A DNA stretch of 64,000 bases from Glossina fuscipes (taxonomy: Eukaryota; Arthropoda; Insecta; Diptera; Glossinidae), in the NCBI RefSeq assembly GCF_014805625.2, contig NW_023998415.1:46553016-46617015 (forward strand). Direction: 5' to 3'. Positions 24,901 to 37,250 of this stretch are shown piece after piece. Below the pieces are notes generated by a model. That model made no database searches, was not told the DNA's origin, and saw nothing but the letters and a program-made list of their open reading frames with translations. Position 1 is the stretch's first letter. The number at the start of each line of letters is the position of its first letter. A program made the translations under genes and the position numbers.

Positions 24901-26924
24901 TGTACACACAGGCATACGTATGCAGTGAATATTAGAAGCATCGCCGCCTTAGCCTATTTTCGCCATAAATCGAATACTTTTGTCTACATATTAAAATAAT
25001 AGTTGAAATAATTTGTATCAGGATCAGCAAGGTCGATTGCTGCCTTCTAAATGGCCTTGACAATTCCTTTCCAAATCGACTGTTGTTTAATTTCCTATTT
25101 TTTCAAAAGCATTTTTCAAACGCAACCGTTAAATTTTCTTTAAATTGGATTTCGTCTAATTAAGCCTTTAATTACAATAAATTTCAATTAACAAAAGTGT
25201 AGTATTTGCAGTGCAGAAGCATTGGAAAAAATTAAAAAAGAAAAAAGCATATTAGCAAAAAGCAAGGTATCAATGTAAGGGAAGCCGTGAAATATTCGAA
25301 TTTTAGTGACACTTAAGTAAAAGTGAATTAATGGCAAATAAAAAAAAATAAAAAAAAAAAAAAAAAAACGAACAAAATATTTCAAAAATCATTTTTTATC
25401 ACATTTCGAGCAAGAATGGTCATTTAACGATTTGTTCATAAATCCGCTTGATAAAGTTGTCGCCCATAAAAGCTGCGTGGATTAAGAAAGGACTTTAAAC
25501 TGATGAATATTGATGATTGATTATTAAATTTTTAATTAAATGCAGACGTAGACATCTCTACTGTGTTATGAATTCACTGTGGACTCGTAAGATCAAATTA
25601 GCAAATATACTAAAACAACAACAGCAACTCTTTCAATGGCATTGTTTCATGTAAGATTATTTGATAGTAAATGCCTGGTACGAGCTTTTGCTTTCGTTTT
25701 TCCGTCGTTGGTAGCATATGTTCGACGAAAAAACTGAATCCATCTTGATTAGGGACAACGAAAGGGTACATGTCAGGTATATTGTCTTGGCAAAAAATGT
25801 ATACAAACACTGTATGTACGGACGTTTCGTATAAATCTACTTTTCCTGAAACCCATCAATTTAATAGACACGTTTCTTGACCGATTGTGATTAATGTACG
25901 GTTAAGAAATGGGCAACATCTGTTCGTACATACGCCCATAATATAGAAAAATGTAAAACAACCTTGAAAAATACTGGCAATTTTTTCCACCTTTGTATCT
26001 ATAACATTTGATCCCGTCGGCTGCAAGTTTGATCCAGAAATCGCACCGATCGATACAGTAGTACGTCCACCATTTTACGCTCCATGAGGTCTTTTTGTTA
26101 CTAACTGGTAATATTTGGTATTACTGCAGGTGCAGCCTGCTTTTCACCTTCCCTTATTATCGGTTCAGGGTTACAGTAATGCAAAGATTCGATTGTCGTA
26201 TAATCAAAGAAATTATCATTGATAGTTAAAAGGTATATAGTTTTATATATAGTTCTATTAAGACAGCATATCGGATATACTCTTCTTCTTCTAATGTGTA
26301 TGCAATAAAATTATTCGAACAAGCTTGATTATCTTATTAAGAACTATAGCGCTACGAAAGAAGTCTAAAGTATGACTTTTAAACCATTTGATGCGCCAAA
26401 CTCATCTACAATAGACAAATCGTTAACGAATAGTTTTGTGTAAAGAGCCGATGATCGTAGCAAACAGTGCTCTTTTTAATTGCTCTATTGATTTTTTGCT
26501 CTTATTAAATTCTAAATATATCTAACAGTCAATATAAAATAATAATAAAAAATATTCTATAAAAAAGTTTCAAGCATCAAATTGTGGAAAATCGAAATAC
26601 GATAAAATCGTTCTTCCCCACAGTATTGATCCCATTGCATCTCTTCATCTATGAGGTCAGTGTTCGCTTTTAGTAAGTTCCGTAGCTATACTTAGTGTGT
26701 AACAGTTCTTTGAAATGAAATTTTCTAAAACTGCTTAGCTGATGGTATAACAATCGAACTTTTGACTATAACAGCTACAGTTAACTGTATTTGATTTTAT
26801 AAAAAAACAAAGAAAAAATCCAATTATATCAAACTATTTTTATACGAACTTAGTGAAAGTAATTTCTCTTTGACTTTGTCAGTATAAAATTCTTATGTAT
26901 ATTAAAAATTAAGTAAGGACACTA
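24901..26924. other. non-coding DNA, nothing recognised
   Basis: No repeat family or gene identified. A minus-strand frame at 25810-25610 has mixed amino-acid composition but no recognisable motif and no supporting splice context. Confidence 0.5.
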
Positions 26925-27240
26925 TAGTGGCACACGCCTGCTCACCATTAAGTAGCCTATAGTAATTCATTTGATGCCGTTATTTATATAACGACATTTC
27001 CAAAAAACAGCTGTGTATGAGAAGTGGTCGAGAAAGTGTTTCGATTCGAATCCATATTCAATTGCTCTCGTTCTTCGGTTAAAACATGTCGCTGCATCGA
27101 ATTTCACTAAATTATCTCAAAAACGGACAAACGGACAGACTAATTTACATTGATCTGTATAATAAATGATCGGTTTATCTCAAATCGTGCATACATCCAC
27201 ACAAACTTAATATACCACAAGTAATGTAGTGTGCATTTAT
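26925..27240 (+). repeat. dispersed repeat family C
   Basis: 'TATAACGACATTTCCAAAAA', GAAGTGGTCGAGAAAGTG, 'GTTCTTCGGTTAAAACATGT', 'CTCAAAAACGGACAAACGGA' and a CAAACTTAATATACCAC end. It directly abuts the family A element starting at 27234. Confidence 0.6.
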
Positions 27241-28075
27241 ACCCATTACCGAAGGATGAGCGGTCTATTCATTTTGTCGAAACGTTAGCAGCGCCCAGAA
27301 GGAAGCAAGAGAGGTCCCAGAAAATATATATATTCTTGATCCGCATCGATTTAAGCATGTCCATCTGTCCGTCTGTGTAATGTCCGTTATAAACATTCTC
27401 CTCGCCGCAAAAATGAAGTTAACGTCGTCAAGTTTCCCAAAAACATTGGAAATTCTTTCACGCAAGTTGTCATTCAAAATGGGCCAAATCTGTGGAAGGA
27501 CACGCCTACAGTACCACGTAAACTGCGAACACCTCTGCTTTTCAAAAGGAATGAAAAATAGATACTTTGCTCATTGCTCATATATAAACTATAGGTGATA
27601 AATGTACAAAAGTTTGAAAGCATAGTCTATGGGCGATGTTCTAATATCTGTGCGCAAAAATGGCAAAAATTGACCCCGCCTACGTAATATAGTATAGTGT
27701 ATGAAATTTTAATTTTTTCAATACCTTCTTAACAACAGCAGAAAAAAGTTTCAAAAATCTTCAAATTCTTGGCCCGTTTCAAATTCCGAACGCTCCTAAA
27801 CATGTCCGTCTGTCCATCTGTCTGTCCGCGCCACTGTGGTAACGATTCTATCGTTAACGAAAATGAAGAAATCGTCTACAAATTTGCAACAGAAGTTGGA
27901 AGTGACATGAATTTTTCCGAGGACACGCCGTATAACTCCCATGCGCCTATGCGGCGAATACTTTTACTTTGCAAGTAGATAAAATGAGCCGCGCCCGCTC
28001 CGTATTGTGGAGTACGAAAATTGCGTTCTTTTACTTTTCATGTCTTTTTTGGGTGATGGGTATAAAAGATTCGGT
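27234..28075. repeat. INE-1/DINE-1-like repeat, possibly two joined copies (family A)
   Basis: Opens with TATACCCATTACCGAAGG, then GAAGGAAGCAAGAG, ATATATTCTTGATC and GTCCATCTGTCCGTCTGTG. This is the block order of the INE-1 5' region as known in Drosophila. A second GTCCGTCTGTCCATCTGTC lies at ~27800. It ends with a GCCGCGCCCGCTCC block and GATGGGTATAAAAGAT at ~28057-28072. The several short open frames in it are not genes. Confidence 0.65.
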
Positions 28076-30389
28076 CACGACCGGATAAAATATTTTTTTT
28101 TGTTTTCTACTTTTTTCGTTCTAAAATTAATTAAAGCAATAAATGCAATATTCTTACGAATCACTGAGTTTTCTACTTCATTGTTAATGGACGAATGAAA
28201 TTTCGATTGTGGCAAAGAAAAAAAAAAAAAAAGCCATCACCTGATGGCAACGTTATCGAAACATCCGAGCTGTTCTCGTAGTTGTCGTTATTGTTTTTTT
28301 TTGTTTTTTTGTTTTTTTTTTTTAGCTTCTTTTGCAGCAAATTAAATAAATGAAATATAAAAAGCCTATAGGCCCTCTATTTACCCGATATGAAAACCGA
28401 TAAAATTTTCTTATCGAATATTTTCAAAGTCCTTTCAGAAAATTTCGTTGTTATTGAAACAAAAACTGTTGTATCGTATCGAAGTTTGATTGTAAGGTCG
28501 ACGAAATAGTTTCGAATCGCTTTAACTAACACTGCCTAATCATCATCACTGTCGTAGATGTGAGTTTTTGTGCATGGATTCTCTTGAGCTAAAATTCTGC
28601 TAACTTTGCTTTGCTTTGTATCCTTTATCCCTTTAGGAATTTCAATGGCTTGCGTCTACGTCGGCAAACGAAATAAATTCCTTTTTCTGCAACTCTTTAA
28701 CACCTTTCAACAATAACTGCAATATTTTTTCATTCTTATTTTGTTTTTTACTAGCTCTCTGTGTGTGTGCGTGTGTGTATGTATATGTGTGTGTGCATGG
28801 GTGTGTGAAAAGAGACGACGTCAAGTATAACTCGACTAAAGGAAACGTTATGTGTCCTTGACATGCTTTAAATTGTTCATATTTGTGCGCCTGAAATAGA
28901 TGACCGACCAACCCAGCAGCGACCTTTCATAGCAAAGCCTTTCATATTCCGATGGCATTGCAATCCGAAAAATAAAAATAATTTTTGTTTTTTTTCATTA
29001 GTTTTAGTTACTGTTTTAAATGCCAATATTCGCGATAGTTGTTTATATGCAAATGTGTGGATGTGTTGTGTATGCAAAAAGCACCATTTATGCTCTTAAT
29101 GTTTTTTTTTTTTATTTTTTTATTTTTTTATTTTTTTATTTTTTTTTTTGATTATTTGGAACTTTTAAGAGCATCGAATATCCTTTCATTTGTTTCATTA
29201 GTTTTTCTGTTGTTTTTGTTTTTTGTTTTTTTTCTTCCTGTCTCTTTCTCTTTCTCTTTTTTCAATTTTTATATATGTTTTCACTTGACAGAGATTGTTA
29301 TTAGGGTCCAGGCTTTGGAAAGGAGTTAAACTCCTTACGCTTATCGCAATGTATTGTAGAAAATTGCTTACCGTTGTTCAGCTTCAAAGCTGTCAAGAAC
29401 TTTGGTACATTTTAAATTCTCTTTTATATGAGACTAAAGCAACTCTACATCATGGCATTAAATTCGTCTTCGTAAACGTGCGCACATTGAATCAATTTTT
29501 TGATTTCATTATTATTAAATAAAACAGAAAAAAAAAAAACCCATTTTCAATTCCTTTGTCAATTTCGATGAAAAACATTTTATTTTTTAAACAACTTGTC
29601 TAATTCTATAACAATTCATCTCATTCTCTTAAGCGTTTACAATTTAATTAAATTTTGTTATATGTATTTTTTTGTTCTCTATAATAATAAAAGCGTTAAT
29701 GTGGGGGTCCGGGGGGGGGAAGTATTCAGAGATTGACCTGCGACGAAATGTTATGTGGTGTCATAATACATGAGATATTGTGTAGCGCAAGTCAGATTGC
29801 GTCATACTTTCCAGTTTACAATCATTTATGCAAATAATTTTCCATTCTTGTTAATCGCCTCGATCTCTGGAAAAACTGAACGAGAAAAAACGCTGCTCAA
29901 AGTCAAGTGCTTACGAGCAAGATTGAATGCAATTGCTTGCTCGCTTTCTGCTTATTGACTTGTAACCTTGCAACGTTACAAGGTTATTGAATTTTTCCTT
30001 ATACTTTATATATATAGCATGAGGTCGTCTCATAGCCCCGTCTACCAATTTCTATTAAAGTTTTACTTGCTCAATACCGTTAACCGGGTAACTGTGTCGA
30101 CCTCTTTGAACAATAAATAAATACTTTCCATCTCACCATGTACGATTACGTTGGTCAATCTAAGTTAACTGATCAACACTTTGCTTTAATTCTCAACCGA
30201 CTTACTTCCAATCTCAGCTACAGTTCCATAACAAAATTCTGAAGAATAAGAAAAATTGAGGAGGGAAGCGGCAAGCGGCAAGCGGCAAGCTTTAAAATAA
30301 TAATTTTGTCGGAGCTCGCATGTCTGTCTATCCTTCATCGTGACTATCAGGAGTAGTTTGCTTGCAGACTTCTCTACTAAGAATTACAG
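28076..30389. other. non-coding T-rich DNA
   Basis: T-rich tracts at 28285-28323 and 29101-29150 and a GT-rich stretch at 28757-28807. The Phe-rich frame at 29039-29329 is translated T tract. No gene recognised. Confidence 0.6.
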
Positions 30390-30790
30390 TTACTTTCGAG
30401 GCTCCAGATTTAATAAAGAGGGGAGCGGAAAGTTCGTAGTGTGTTTTGGTGCTGCACGAAGTTTGGATAATCCAAAGCAATGCAGAATAAAACTACATGA
30501 ACCACGTGGGCCAGGTTGCTCACTTACTCCAATACCACAAATGTTGTCGGTGTAAATGACATATGACGCCTGACTGCTGGGCGCGGCTCGAAGGGTGCCT
30601 GTGGCGTGTGGTGCCCAAATGCGGGGGCATTGAGTAACGAGAGACAGATGATAAGCCTCATCTTGCGCGGAGTGGAAGGTGTGGACGGTATGCAAACTTT
30701 CTTGCCTGGTACTACAATCTTGGTAGAGGACCTTTCACATACAAGCAAGTTCGCGGCTACTCGATATAACTCGTTCATTATCTGTTAGGT
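30390..30790. other. GC-richer block of unknown nature
   Basis: About 400 bp clearly richer in G and C than its surroundings, with open frames on both strands (minus 30695-30390 and 30778-30524; plus 30340-30555). None resembles a known protein. It abuts a family B repeat at 30.8 kb. A retroelement or LTR fragment is possible. A (GCGGCAA)n-like triplet of repeats lies just upstream at 30266-30290. Confidence 0.3.
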
Positions 30791-30799
30791 CTGCGGGCC

Positions 30800-31085
30800 T
30801 TGTCTGATTTCAGGGTAGGTGCCGAAGTTAAACTATGTGTCGCAACTATATGCCCGCCCACTACAACTTGGAGATCTCAATTTTTGAGATATTTTGATGA
30901 AATTTTCGTACAGCGATGCGTTTTTCGTTCAGGAAGGAACGCCATCGAAAATGGTTCGGACCGGACCAACTTTTTCGATCACACCCCCAACTAACACATC
31001 GTTATAGGTGTAGTTGTTATAAGCAAAGTAATGTTGGGGGATTTTTTGGTGGGCCGCGCCCTGCTCCTCTATAGTTTTTTCCACT
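30800..31085 (+). repeat. dispersed repeat family B
   Basis: 'TTTTTGAGATATTTTGATGA', 'AACGCCATCGAAAATGGTTC', a GGACC...CTTTTTCGAT block and a GGGCCGCGCCCTGCTCC end. The middle blocks recur at 34.5 and 62.4 kb and the end block in family A, so A and B may be parts of one larger element. Confidence 0.5.
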
Positions 31086-33818
31086 TATTGCAAATAATTT
31101 CGCATTGTCATAAGGCAATAAGCGAAGACTTGAAAGTCTTGCGAAAAAATTCATATCAACATTAAAACTTCATAAGGTTTCTGTGACATTATTGTGCCAT
31201 TATTGGCAGATGTGAGGAAAATGCAAAAAGTGAAAGATATCTTACTATTATCCTGCAAGACTATTAAAGACGACGCGATCCGATTTATTTTAAGCGAAAA
31301 TTTTAAATTTTAAATTTTAAATCGAAGAAGGTAAAGGCTTCCACTTGAAAAATCATTCTTGACGATATTCAAGGATGAGTTTCACTTTTGATTCATTCGC
31401 CTAATTAATAATGAAAATTATCGCATTTAATTATGATTTCAAAATCGATATCGTCGCCACGCAAATTCAATTGTAATCATAGAAACTGCACCGTTCTTTA
31501 TACGTTTTTCTTCATGGCGACCGTTAGCGCATATGGCTGGCGGCATAATGTGTGCAACAAAAAGAAGAATGAATATATCTGATAAGCAATCTGTAGAGCA
31601 GGGTACAATGTATCACATAACGGAACACACGTCATATATAGGGTCTTTCAAGATGAAATGTCATTTCAAATTTACCGCTAGTCAGTCTTGCATTGTCAAC
31701 GTATGACTCTTATTGCGTGCAATGACATTTGATAAGTAGGAACTAAGAGATTTCGAGTTGCGTGGGCTGACACACATTCACACAATGCAATGATATTTAC
31801 TTTAAAAAAGCAACAACAACAACAACAACAACCACAAAATTATTCTAAGCGAAAAGGTTTGTTTTTCTTACCCATTTTGTTGGGGGTACGCAAGCAATAA
31901 GCAAAGCATCGAAAACCCAAAGGTAATTGTCACTGGTATAGGCAACGGGAACCGTATTAGCGCGCTTTATAGATTGACGGTGCGTTACGTTTTGCGAAAA
32001 TGCTCCTTACTCAACCGTTACACCAAAGAGATCAATGTTGATTGATTTCCTCCTTTGCATGAAACTTATGCTACACTTGTGGCTAACGGAAAGCATTAAA
32101 ACATTTAGGAGAAAAACTTTAAATAATGATATCTCTTATTAAACATATATTTTAATAATCCGAATAAATTATGTCTGCCTTGTTGTACATTCAGTTGATT
32201 TGCATAGATCAAAATGCACTAAAGGCTAATAATACAGGAGCGTCTTTAATTTTTAAAGAAGGAAAACATAGTAGGAAAATAAAAAAGAAAGCACATGTAT
32301 GGGAAGCACTTGTCCAGGTTGTTTAGTTAAAAATCATTTGGAATATTTATCGTCGTAAGGTCTCGCCTCAGACAAGTAGCAGAAAGGGAATGAAAGTAAA
32401 GATTAAAATTAAATCTATTAAATGCGCCTGAGTGGCCGAGTAGGCAAGAGGCTCGACCAGCAGGGTTCAAATCTCAAGTGCGGTAGAGCTCTTAATAAAG
32501 CCGAAAGCCTTTAGATATGCTAGTGCCCTAAGACGTTAGTCTTCGAATTCATTCTCTGGCTAAATTAATAATAATAATAATAATAATAAATCTATTAAAA
32601 ATCGAGTGAAATTGCTTTGTCAAATTGTTCCAAATATCCGATCTACGATTCGGTCGAAATTAACCAACCTTTCGCATACTTAGGGAATTTACATTTTAAT
32701 GAATGCGTAATTGACTCGCAGGAAAGCGATTTCTTCAAACGACAAATGTTTGCATAAATTTCATTATAACGGAAAATGAGGCGAAATGAAAGGGCGAACA
32801 ATAACAATACATTGGTTAAGAAGAAGAAAATCATACAGTTTTCACATATTTACTAATATGCATGAGGCCATACCAGTTAATGTAAGCGACGAATAAGACG
32901 ACAATTTTGGGAAAGCATGCACGCGTCGACGTGCTTGTATCAAAGTGAAAGCGCCTGGTTTGTCGAACATGCGATTTATTCAAATGACTTATATGTCATA
33001 TTTCGTATGTTATTTGCATTATTTCGCAAGACACGCAATAAATTGGATTTACGGGCGAACTATAGTTTACGTCGTGTTTACGTGGTTGCGTTTTGTTTCC
33101 TAAAGAATGTTTATCAAACGTTGTAACATGCGACGAGCCCTTTATACTTATGTTCTGACCAATTCCCAGTAACAAATTAACCTTTATAACCATTAATTTT
33201 CATTGCATTCCTCCAACAACTAACCAACGCAATCATTATCATCATCGCCATCGTTGCTCACGCCATTCTCTACGTTGTATATCCATTTATAATGAACGGA
33301 AGAGAAAAATTTTTATGCACCAATGACGACGACAATTTTATTTGTTTGCTTGTGTATGATCATTACTCATACGATAACAAATTGAACTAAGGATTTTTCC
33401 GTTCACTAGCATTTCTTATGCCCTCCTTCTCTCTACGTTTTCTAATCGACAATCAACAAAATGAAGAAATGAAAGAAACAGAAAAAGAAAAAAGAAAAGA
33501 AAAGAAGGGAGAAAAAAAAAGAAAAAAAAAAAAATAGAAAAAGGATTGACGAACCATCCATACGCACGCACACATACAACAGCAACATTTATTGAGGTTG
33601 TGTCAATACAACCGTAGTGATGACGATGTTGTTGCTAATGATAATGGCGATGGCGATGGCAATGGTGATGGTGTCTTGCATTTTAGAGCATTTCCCGAAT
33701 AAACATAACACGCTAATCGTTTTCAATATGTGACGCAAATCTATATGTGCATGTATGTATACATACAAACATATACGAACTCATATTTAGTTTGATTGTT
33801 TGCTGTGGTATAAGAAAA

Positions 33819-33852
<34 letters not shown>

Positions 33853-34125
33853 AAGAAGAAGAAAAGAAAAAACCAACGAAAAGACGCCTCTTAAAAACCA
33901 CTATTGAAAATTACACTTAAGAACTCTTGTTATGCACATATTTAAACTGTATGCTTGTTTGTGTGTGCGTTTTTGTAACGTGCAAGTATTTGTGTATTGT
34001 GCCATTTAAAATGTGTTAAAAGCGTCATTGTAATCAGCGTAAAAAAATAGGAGCAAAAAAAAAAATAAGAAAAATGAAAAAAAAAATACGAAACGATTTA
34101 GAACAGTGGCTATTGTTAAAATGGC

Positions 34126-34161
<36 letters not shown>

Positions 34162-34499
34162 ATTTTGATAATCTGCTTTCTTTGCCTCATTTTTTTCGCT
34201 CATTTCACGGAATTTCCTAAAACTTAAGTTCGTTTAGTAATTGTCTACAATTTCATTTTAATAGGAATGTTTGTCTTACCAAAAGGAAAAGAAGAAACAA
34301 AATTTAACAGTTAAATATTTAAGCCCCTTAAAATAGGTAATATTTTAGCAAGTATTTATTATCTTACTCTGTAAAGAGAGAGAGAGAGAGAGAGAGAGAG
34401 TATAACACTTTTATTTATATTTCATGCTATTTGTGATACGGAATGTCATACGTTTGCGCGGATGTATATAATATCCAGAAGTACTTGAGATAGATTCAC
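31086..34499. other. non-coding DNA around the SINE
   Basis: Holds (AAC)n at 31810-31831, an A tract at 33824-33851 followed by (AAG)n, a T tract at 34130-34157 and (AG)n at 34376-34400. Apart from the SINE, no gene or family is recognised. Confidence 0.6.
32423..32586 (+). mobile_element. tRNA-derived SINE, full length with TAA tail
   Basis: The head carries a Pol III A box (TGGCCGAGTAGG, 32433-32444) and B box (GGTTCAAATCT, 32464-32474). A ~80-nt unrelated body follows, ending TTCTCTGGCTAA, then a (TAA)n tail. The insert is flanked by a perfect 13-bp direct repeat, TAAATCTATTAAA (32410-32422 and 32587-32599). This is the signature of LINE-driven retroposition. The A-to-B gap is shorter than in a normal tRNA. 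No cloverleaf is intact, so it is not a functional tRNA. Confidence 0.85.
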
Positions 34500-34740
34500 C
34501 TTTTTTTATTATCACTTTCTGAATCGATCTAAGTTTGTCCGTCCATCCGTTCATTCGTCCGTCAATCTAGAATTTGCAATTTGTGAGGCATTTAGACGAA
34601 AATCGATATACGGACGTGTTTTGGGCTAAGGATGGACGCTATTAAAATTGGTTTCGATCGGTCCACTTTTTCGACTACTTTCCATAGAACGTTTTCTTTT
34701 GAAAAATCGTTATATAACCAACTATATATATATTAAACGA
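34500..34740 (+). repeat. dispersed repeat family B
   Basis: 'ATCACTTTCTGAATCGATCT', 'AAGTTTGTCCGTCCATCCG', 'GGCATTTAGACGAAAATCGA', and 'CGATCGGTCCACTTTTTCGA' with TTTCCATAG after it. Confidence 0.6.
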
Positions 34741-34899
34741 ATTGATATAGAATATCGAATGGTGTGTGGGTGCGTATGTGTTTCGTAAATAGCCTATGGG
34801 CTTTGATCATTGGAAAAGCGAAGACATTTATTTAAACATAAGTCTTATCGCTAAAACTGATGTATTTTTTTTTTACGAAACAATGGACCTATTTCAAGT

Positions 34900-35800
34900 T
34901 GTTCCAAAGTCCAATCTGCATAGTTTCTAACACATAAATTATCGTTTGCCTTAAGTTCTAGGTCCAAATCAATCTTACAGGCTTCGAAATGCAAATCTTT
35001 ATGAAAAATATTCCCTGTGGCGCCATAAGGAAGTCCAGGTTCTTGAAAGCGACTTCGAAATGATTGTTCTCCACTTTTTTTTTATCCACATACCGATTCG
35101 TACCGTTGAAACTTTTGGCATCACCTTTACATTTTTGATGGATTGAACTTTTAATGTCACAAACAGCATCAAGGCATTTTACTGGTAATTTTACTGTAAT
35201 CCGATCCCCATGCACACGCCAAATTTCTCGACTTTTCCGGTATACAATTTATGCCAAGTGTCAATAGCTTTGGGTGATGTACTGGGTTACTATACGTAGG
35301 CATAGTCAGTCGTGCCTTTGGATCTTTCGTACGTTCCGGAAGGCCATCCAGAACACTAGCATTTCTCGAGAAAAACGCTTCAGAGCACATCATCAACTCA
35401 GCATATGTGTAATTGTGCGCTCGCCGTGCCGTCAGAACTGAGCAGCTTTTATGGCCTCCAGAGCAGAAAAATATATGGAAGAAGAATGATGTCCGCTTTT
35501 CCAAAGAAAAGATGGACTTTACCGATCCTCGTCTTAAGCTTTAGCAAGAAAAAAATCCTTCTAAGTGCTTCTTTTTCAAAAACTGGGCAATTTTTCAAAA
35601 TGAGTCAATGTTTCGCAGCGTCTAGCGTCCTCCGAAGATTCACAAAGTTTTGCTCCTCCAAGTATTTATGATAGGGTAGAAAATCTGCTGCGAGTCCGAG
35701 CGGGGCCGCGCATGTCTTATTGCTATTAAATAAATTCGTGATCACTGCAAGAGTCATTTGGAGACGCGGTTCAGTTTTTCTTTCCTCAGGTCAAATTCAT
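34900..35800 (-). pseudogene. possible worn coding remnant, unidentified
   Basis: This block is less AT-rich and less repetitive than its flanks. On the minus strand it holds consecutive open pieces in different frames. From about 35710 to 35450 one frame runs with a single internal stop (pieces such as 'LAADFLPYHKYLEEQNFVN' and 'VHLFFGKADIILLPYIFLL'). Frames 35504-35169 and 35215-34958 then overlap. Such a chain suggests a frameshifted gene or transposon relic, but I do not recognise a family and chance is not excluded. Confidence 0.3.
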
Positions 35801-35835
35801 AGTCGGCAGCAATAAAATGTGATCAAAAGATTCTC

Positions 35836-35866
<31 letters not shown>

Positions 35867-36025
35867 CTCTTTCTTTCTTTCTCTCTCCCCCTCCTTCCTC
35901 CCCTCTCTCTCTCTCTCTCTCTCTCTCTCGTCCTTGCTCCCTCTACAATTCCAACTAAGGGAAAATCTGAATTATTCAAGCTATTTATAATTTTAAATAT
36001 AATTTCATTTTCTGCACATAATACG

Positions 36026-36061
<36 letters not shown>

Positions 36062-37044
36062 TATATGCCTTTCATTATATACGCATAGAATGATAAAAAT
36101 CTCAGTTAGTATCTGTTGTTTTGTATTTAAATTAAAACACGACCACAATTTACTCTGCCTTTTTTTTTTTTCTCATATCATGCCACTGAAATGAATGCAT
36201 ATTCCAAAGTCAAAGAAAAACTTTTTCAATTAAATGAAAAAAAAAAAAAATAAAATACATAATAATAAATATTTCTCCCCTTCAAAATATTTGTTCAACA
36301 ACAGTAACAAATAAAATTTTTCGAAAAAAAAAAAATTTACTTGGAAATGCAAGAACCCCTGATGGTTATATGTTATATGTTATAGGACAAGTGTGAAAAT
36401 GGAATAAAAGAATGAACTAACTGTTTAATAGGGTATCATCAAATCATGCCCTTTCATTCTAGCTTGACGTATCAGTGGGAACTATTTGAAAAACTTGTGC
36501 AAGTGAAATTTTACCCTGCCCCACTTGAATGACCCTAAGTTATCTATGGCTAACGATGGCTACGCGTGCGATCAGTTTTAAGTTAGAATGTTTTGCTTTT
36601 GCTCTTTGCTACACCAATCAATTCAGAATCACTTTCTGAATCCATCCTTCCGGCATTCGCCCGAGAAATGTTTCAACCCACGGCGATATTGATATAAAGC
36701 CATCAATTTTTATAAATTTTTGAAAATTGAATATTCATTGGCTCGCAATCGGTAAAAAATCGAATTGCGATAAGCGCTAAAACAAGTGAATATGAGAAGT
36801 TTGAATAGAGAATGCACTTGTGCCTTGAACCGTTTCTTGCGTATGCACGTTCTTACGTAAAAGGCTCGACATTTTGGCAATAAAAGTCAATTCACTAGAA
36901 CTATAATTGCGATAAAAATCGATCCAGAATAGCAACTTCACATATATTAAAGTTAACTGTATAAAAAAATTTGTAATCATATCGGTTCACTTTTGGATTG
37001 AGGTAACAGAGTTTAATTTCTTGACAGTTTTTGACCAAATTCTA
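35801..37044. repeat. CT-rich and AT microsatellites with non-coding DNA
   Basis: A ~100-bp compound (CT)n/(CTTT)n tract occupies 35827-35930 and an (AT)n array 36031-36056. Together they generate the paired Ser/Leu- and Arg/Glu-rich frames on the two strands. The rest shows no gene; a possible family B fragment (TCACTTTCTGAATCCATCC) lies near 36628. Confidence 0.75.
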
Positions 37045-37250
37045 AGGAATTGAATGGTCGGCTAGGTTCAGTTAGGCAAACTTTTGCAAGGCATTGAATA
37101 GTCGGCTATGTTCAGTTAGGCAAAGTATTGTAAGGCATTGAATAGTCGGCTATGTTCAGTTAGGCAAAGTATTGTAAGGCATTGAATGGTCGGCTATGTT
37201 CAGTGAGGGAAACTGTTGTAAGGCATTGAATGGTCGGCTAGGTTCAGTTA
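37045..37250. repeat. 44-bp minisatellite, about 4.7 copies
   Basis: Units start at 37045, 37089, 37133, 37177 and 37221, exactly 44 bp apart. Each begins AGGCATTGAATAGTCGGCTA and continues with GTTCAGTTAGGCAAA. Copies 2 and 3 are identical; the outer copies carry a few substitutions. Confidence 0.9.

Noticed and set aside
24390..24941. Two minus-strand frames (105 and 74 codons) as genes
   Set aside because: They lie on the opposite strand of a mariner relic whose transposase pieces read on the plus strand.
32426..32498. A functional tRNA gene at the A/B boxes
   Set aside because: The A-B spacing is too short, acceptor and T stems do not pair, and a SINE body, tail and TSD follow.
35797..36075. 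Arg/Glu-rich and Ser/Leu-rich frames on opposite strands
   Set aside because: Both are direct translations of a CT-rich microsatellite and an adjacent (AT)n array.
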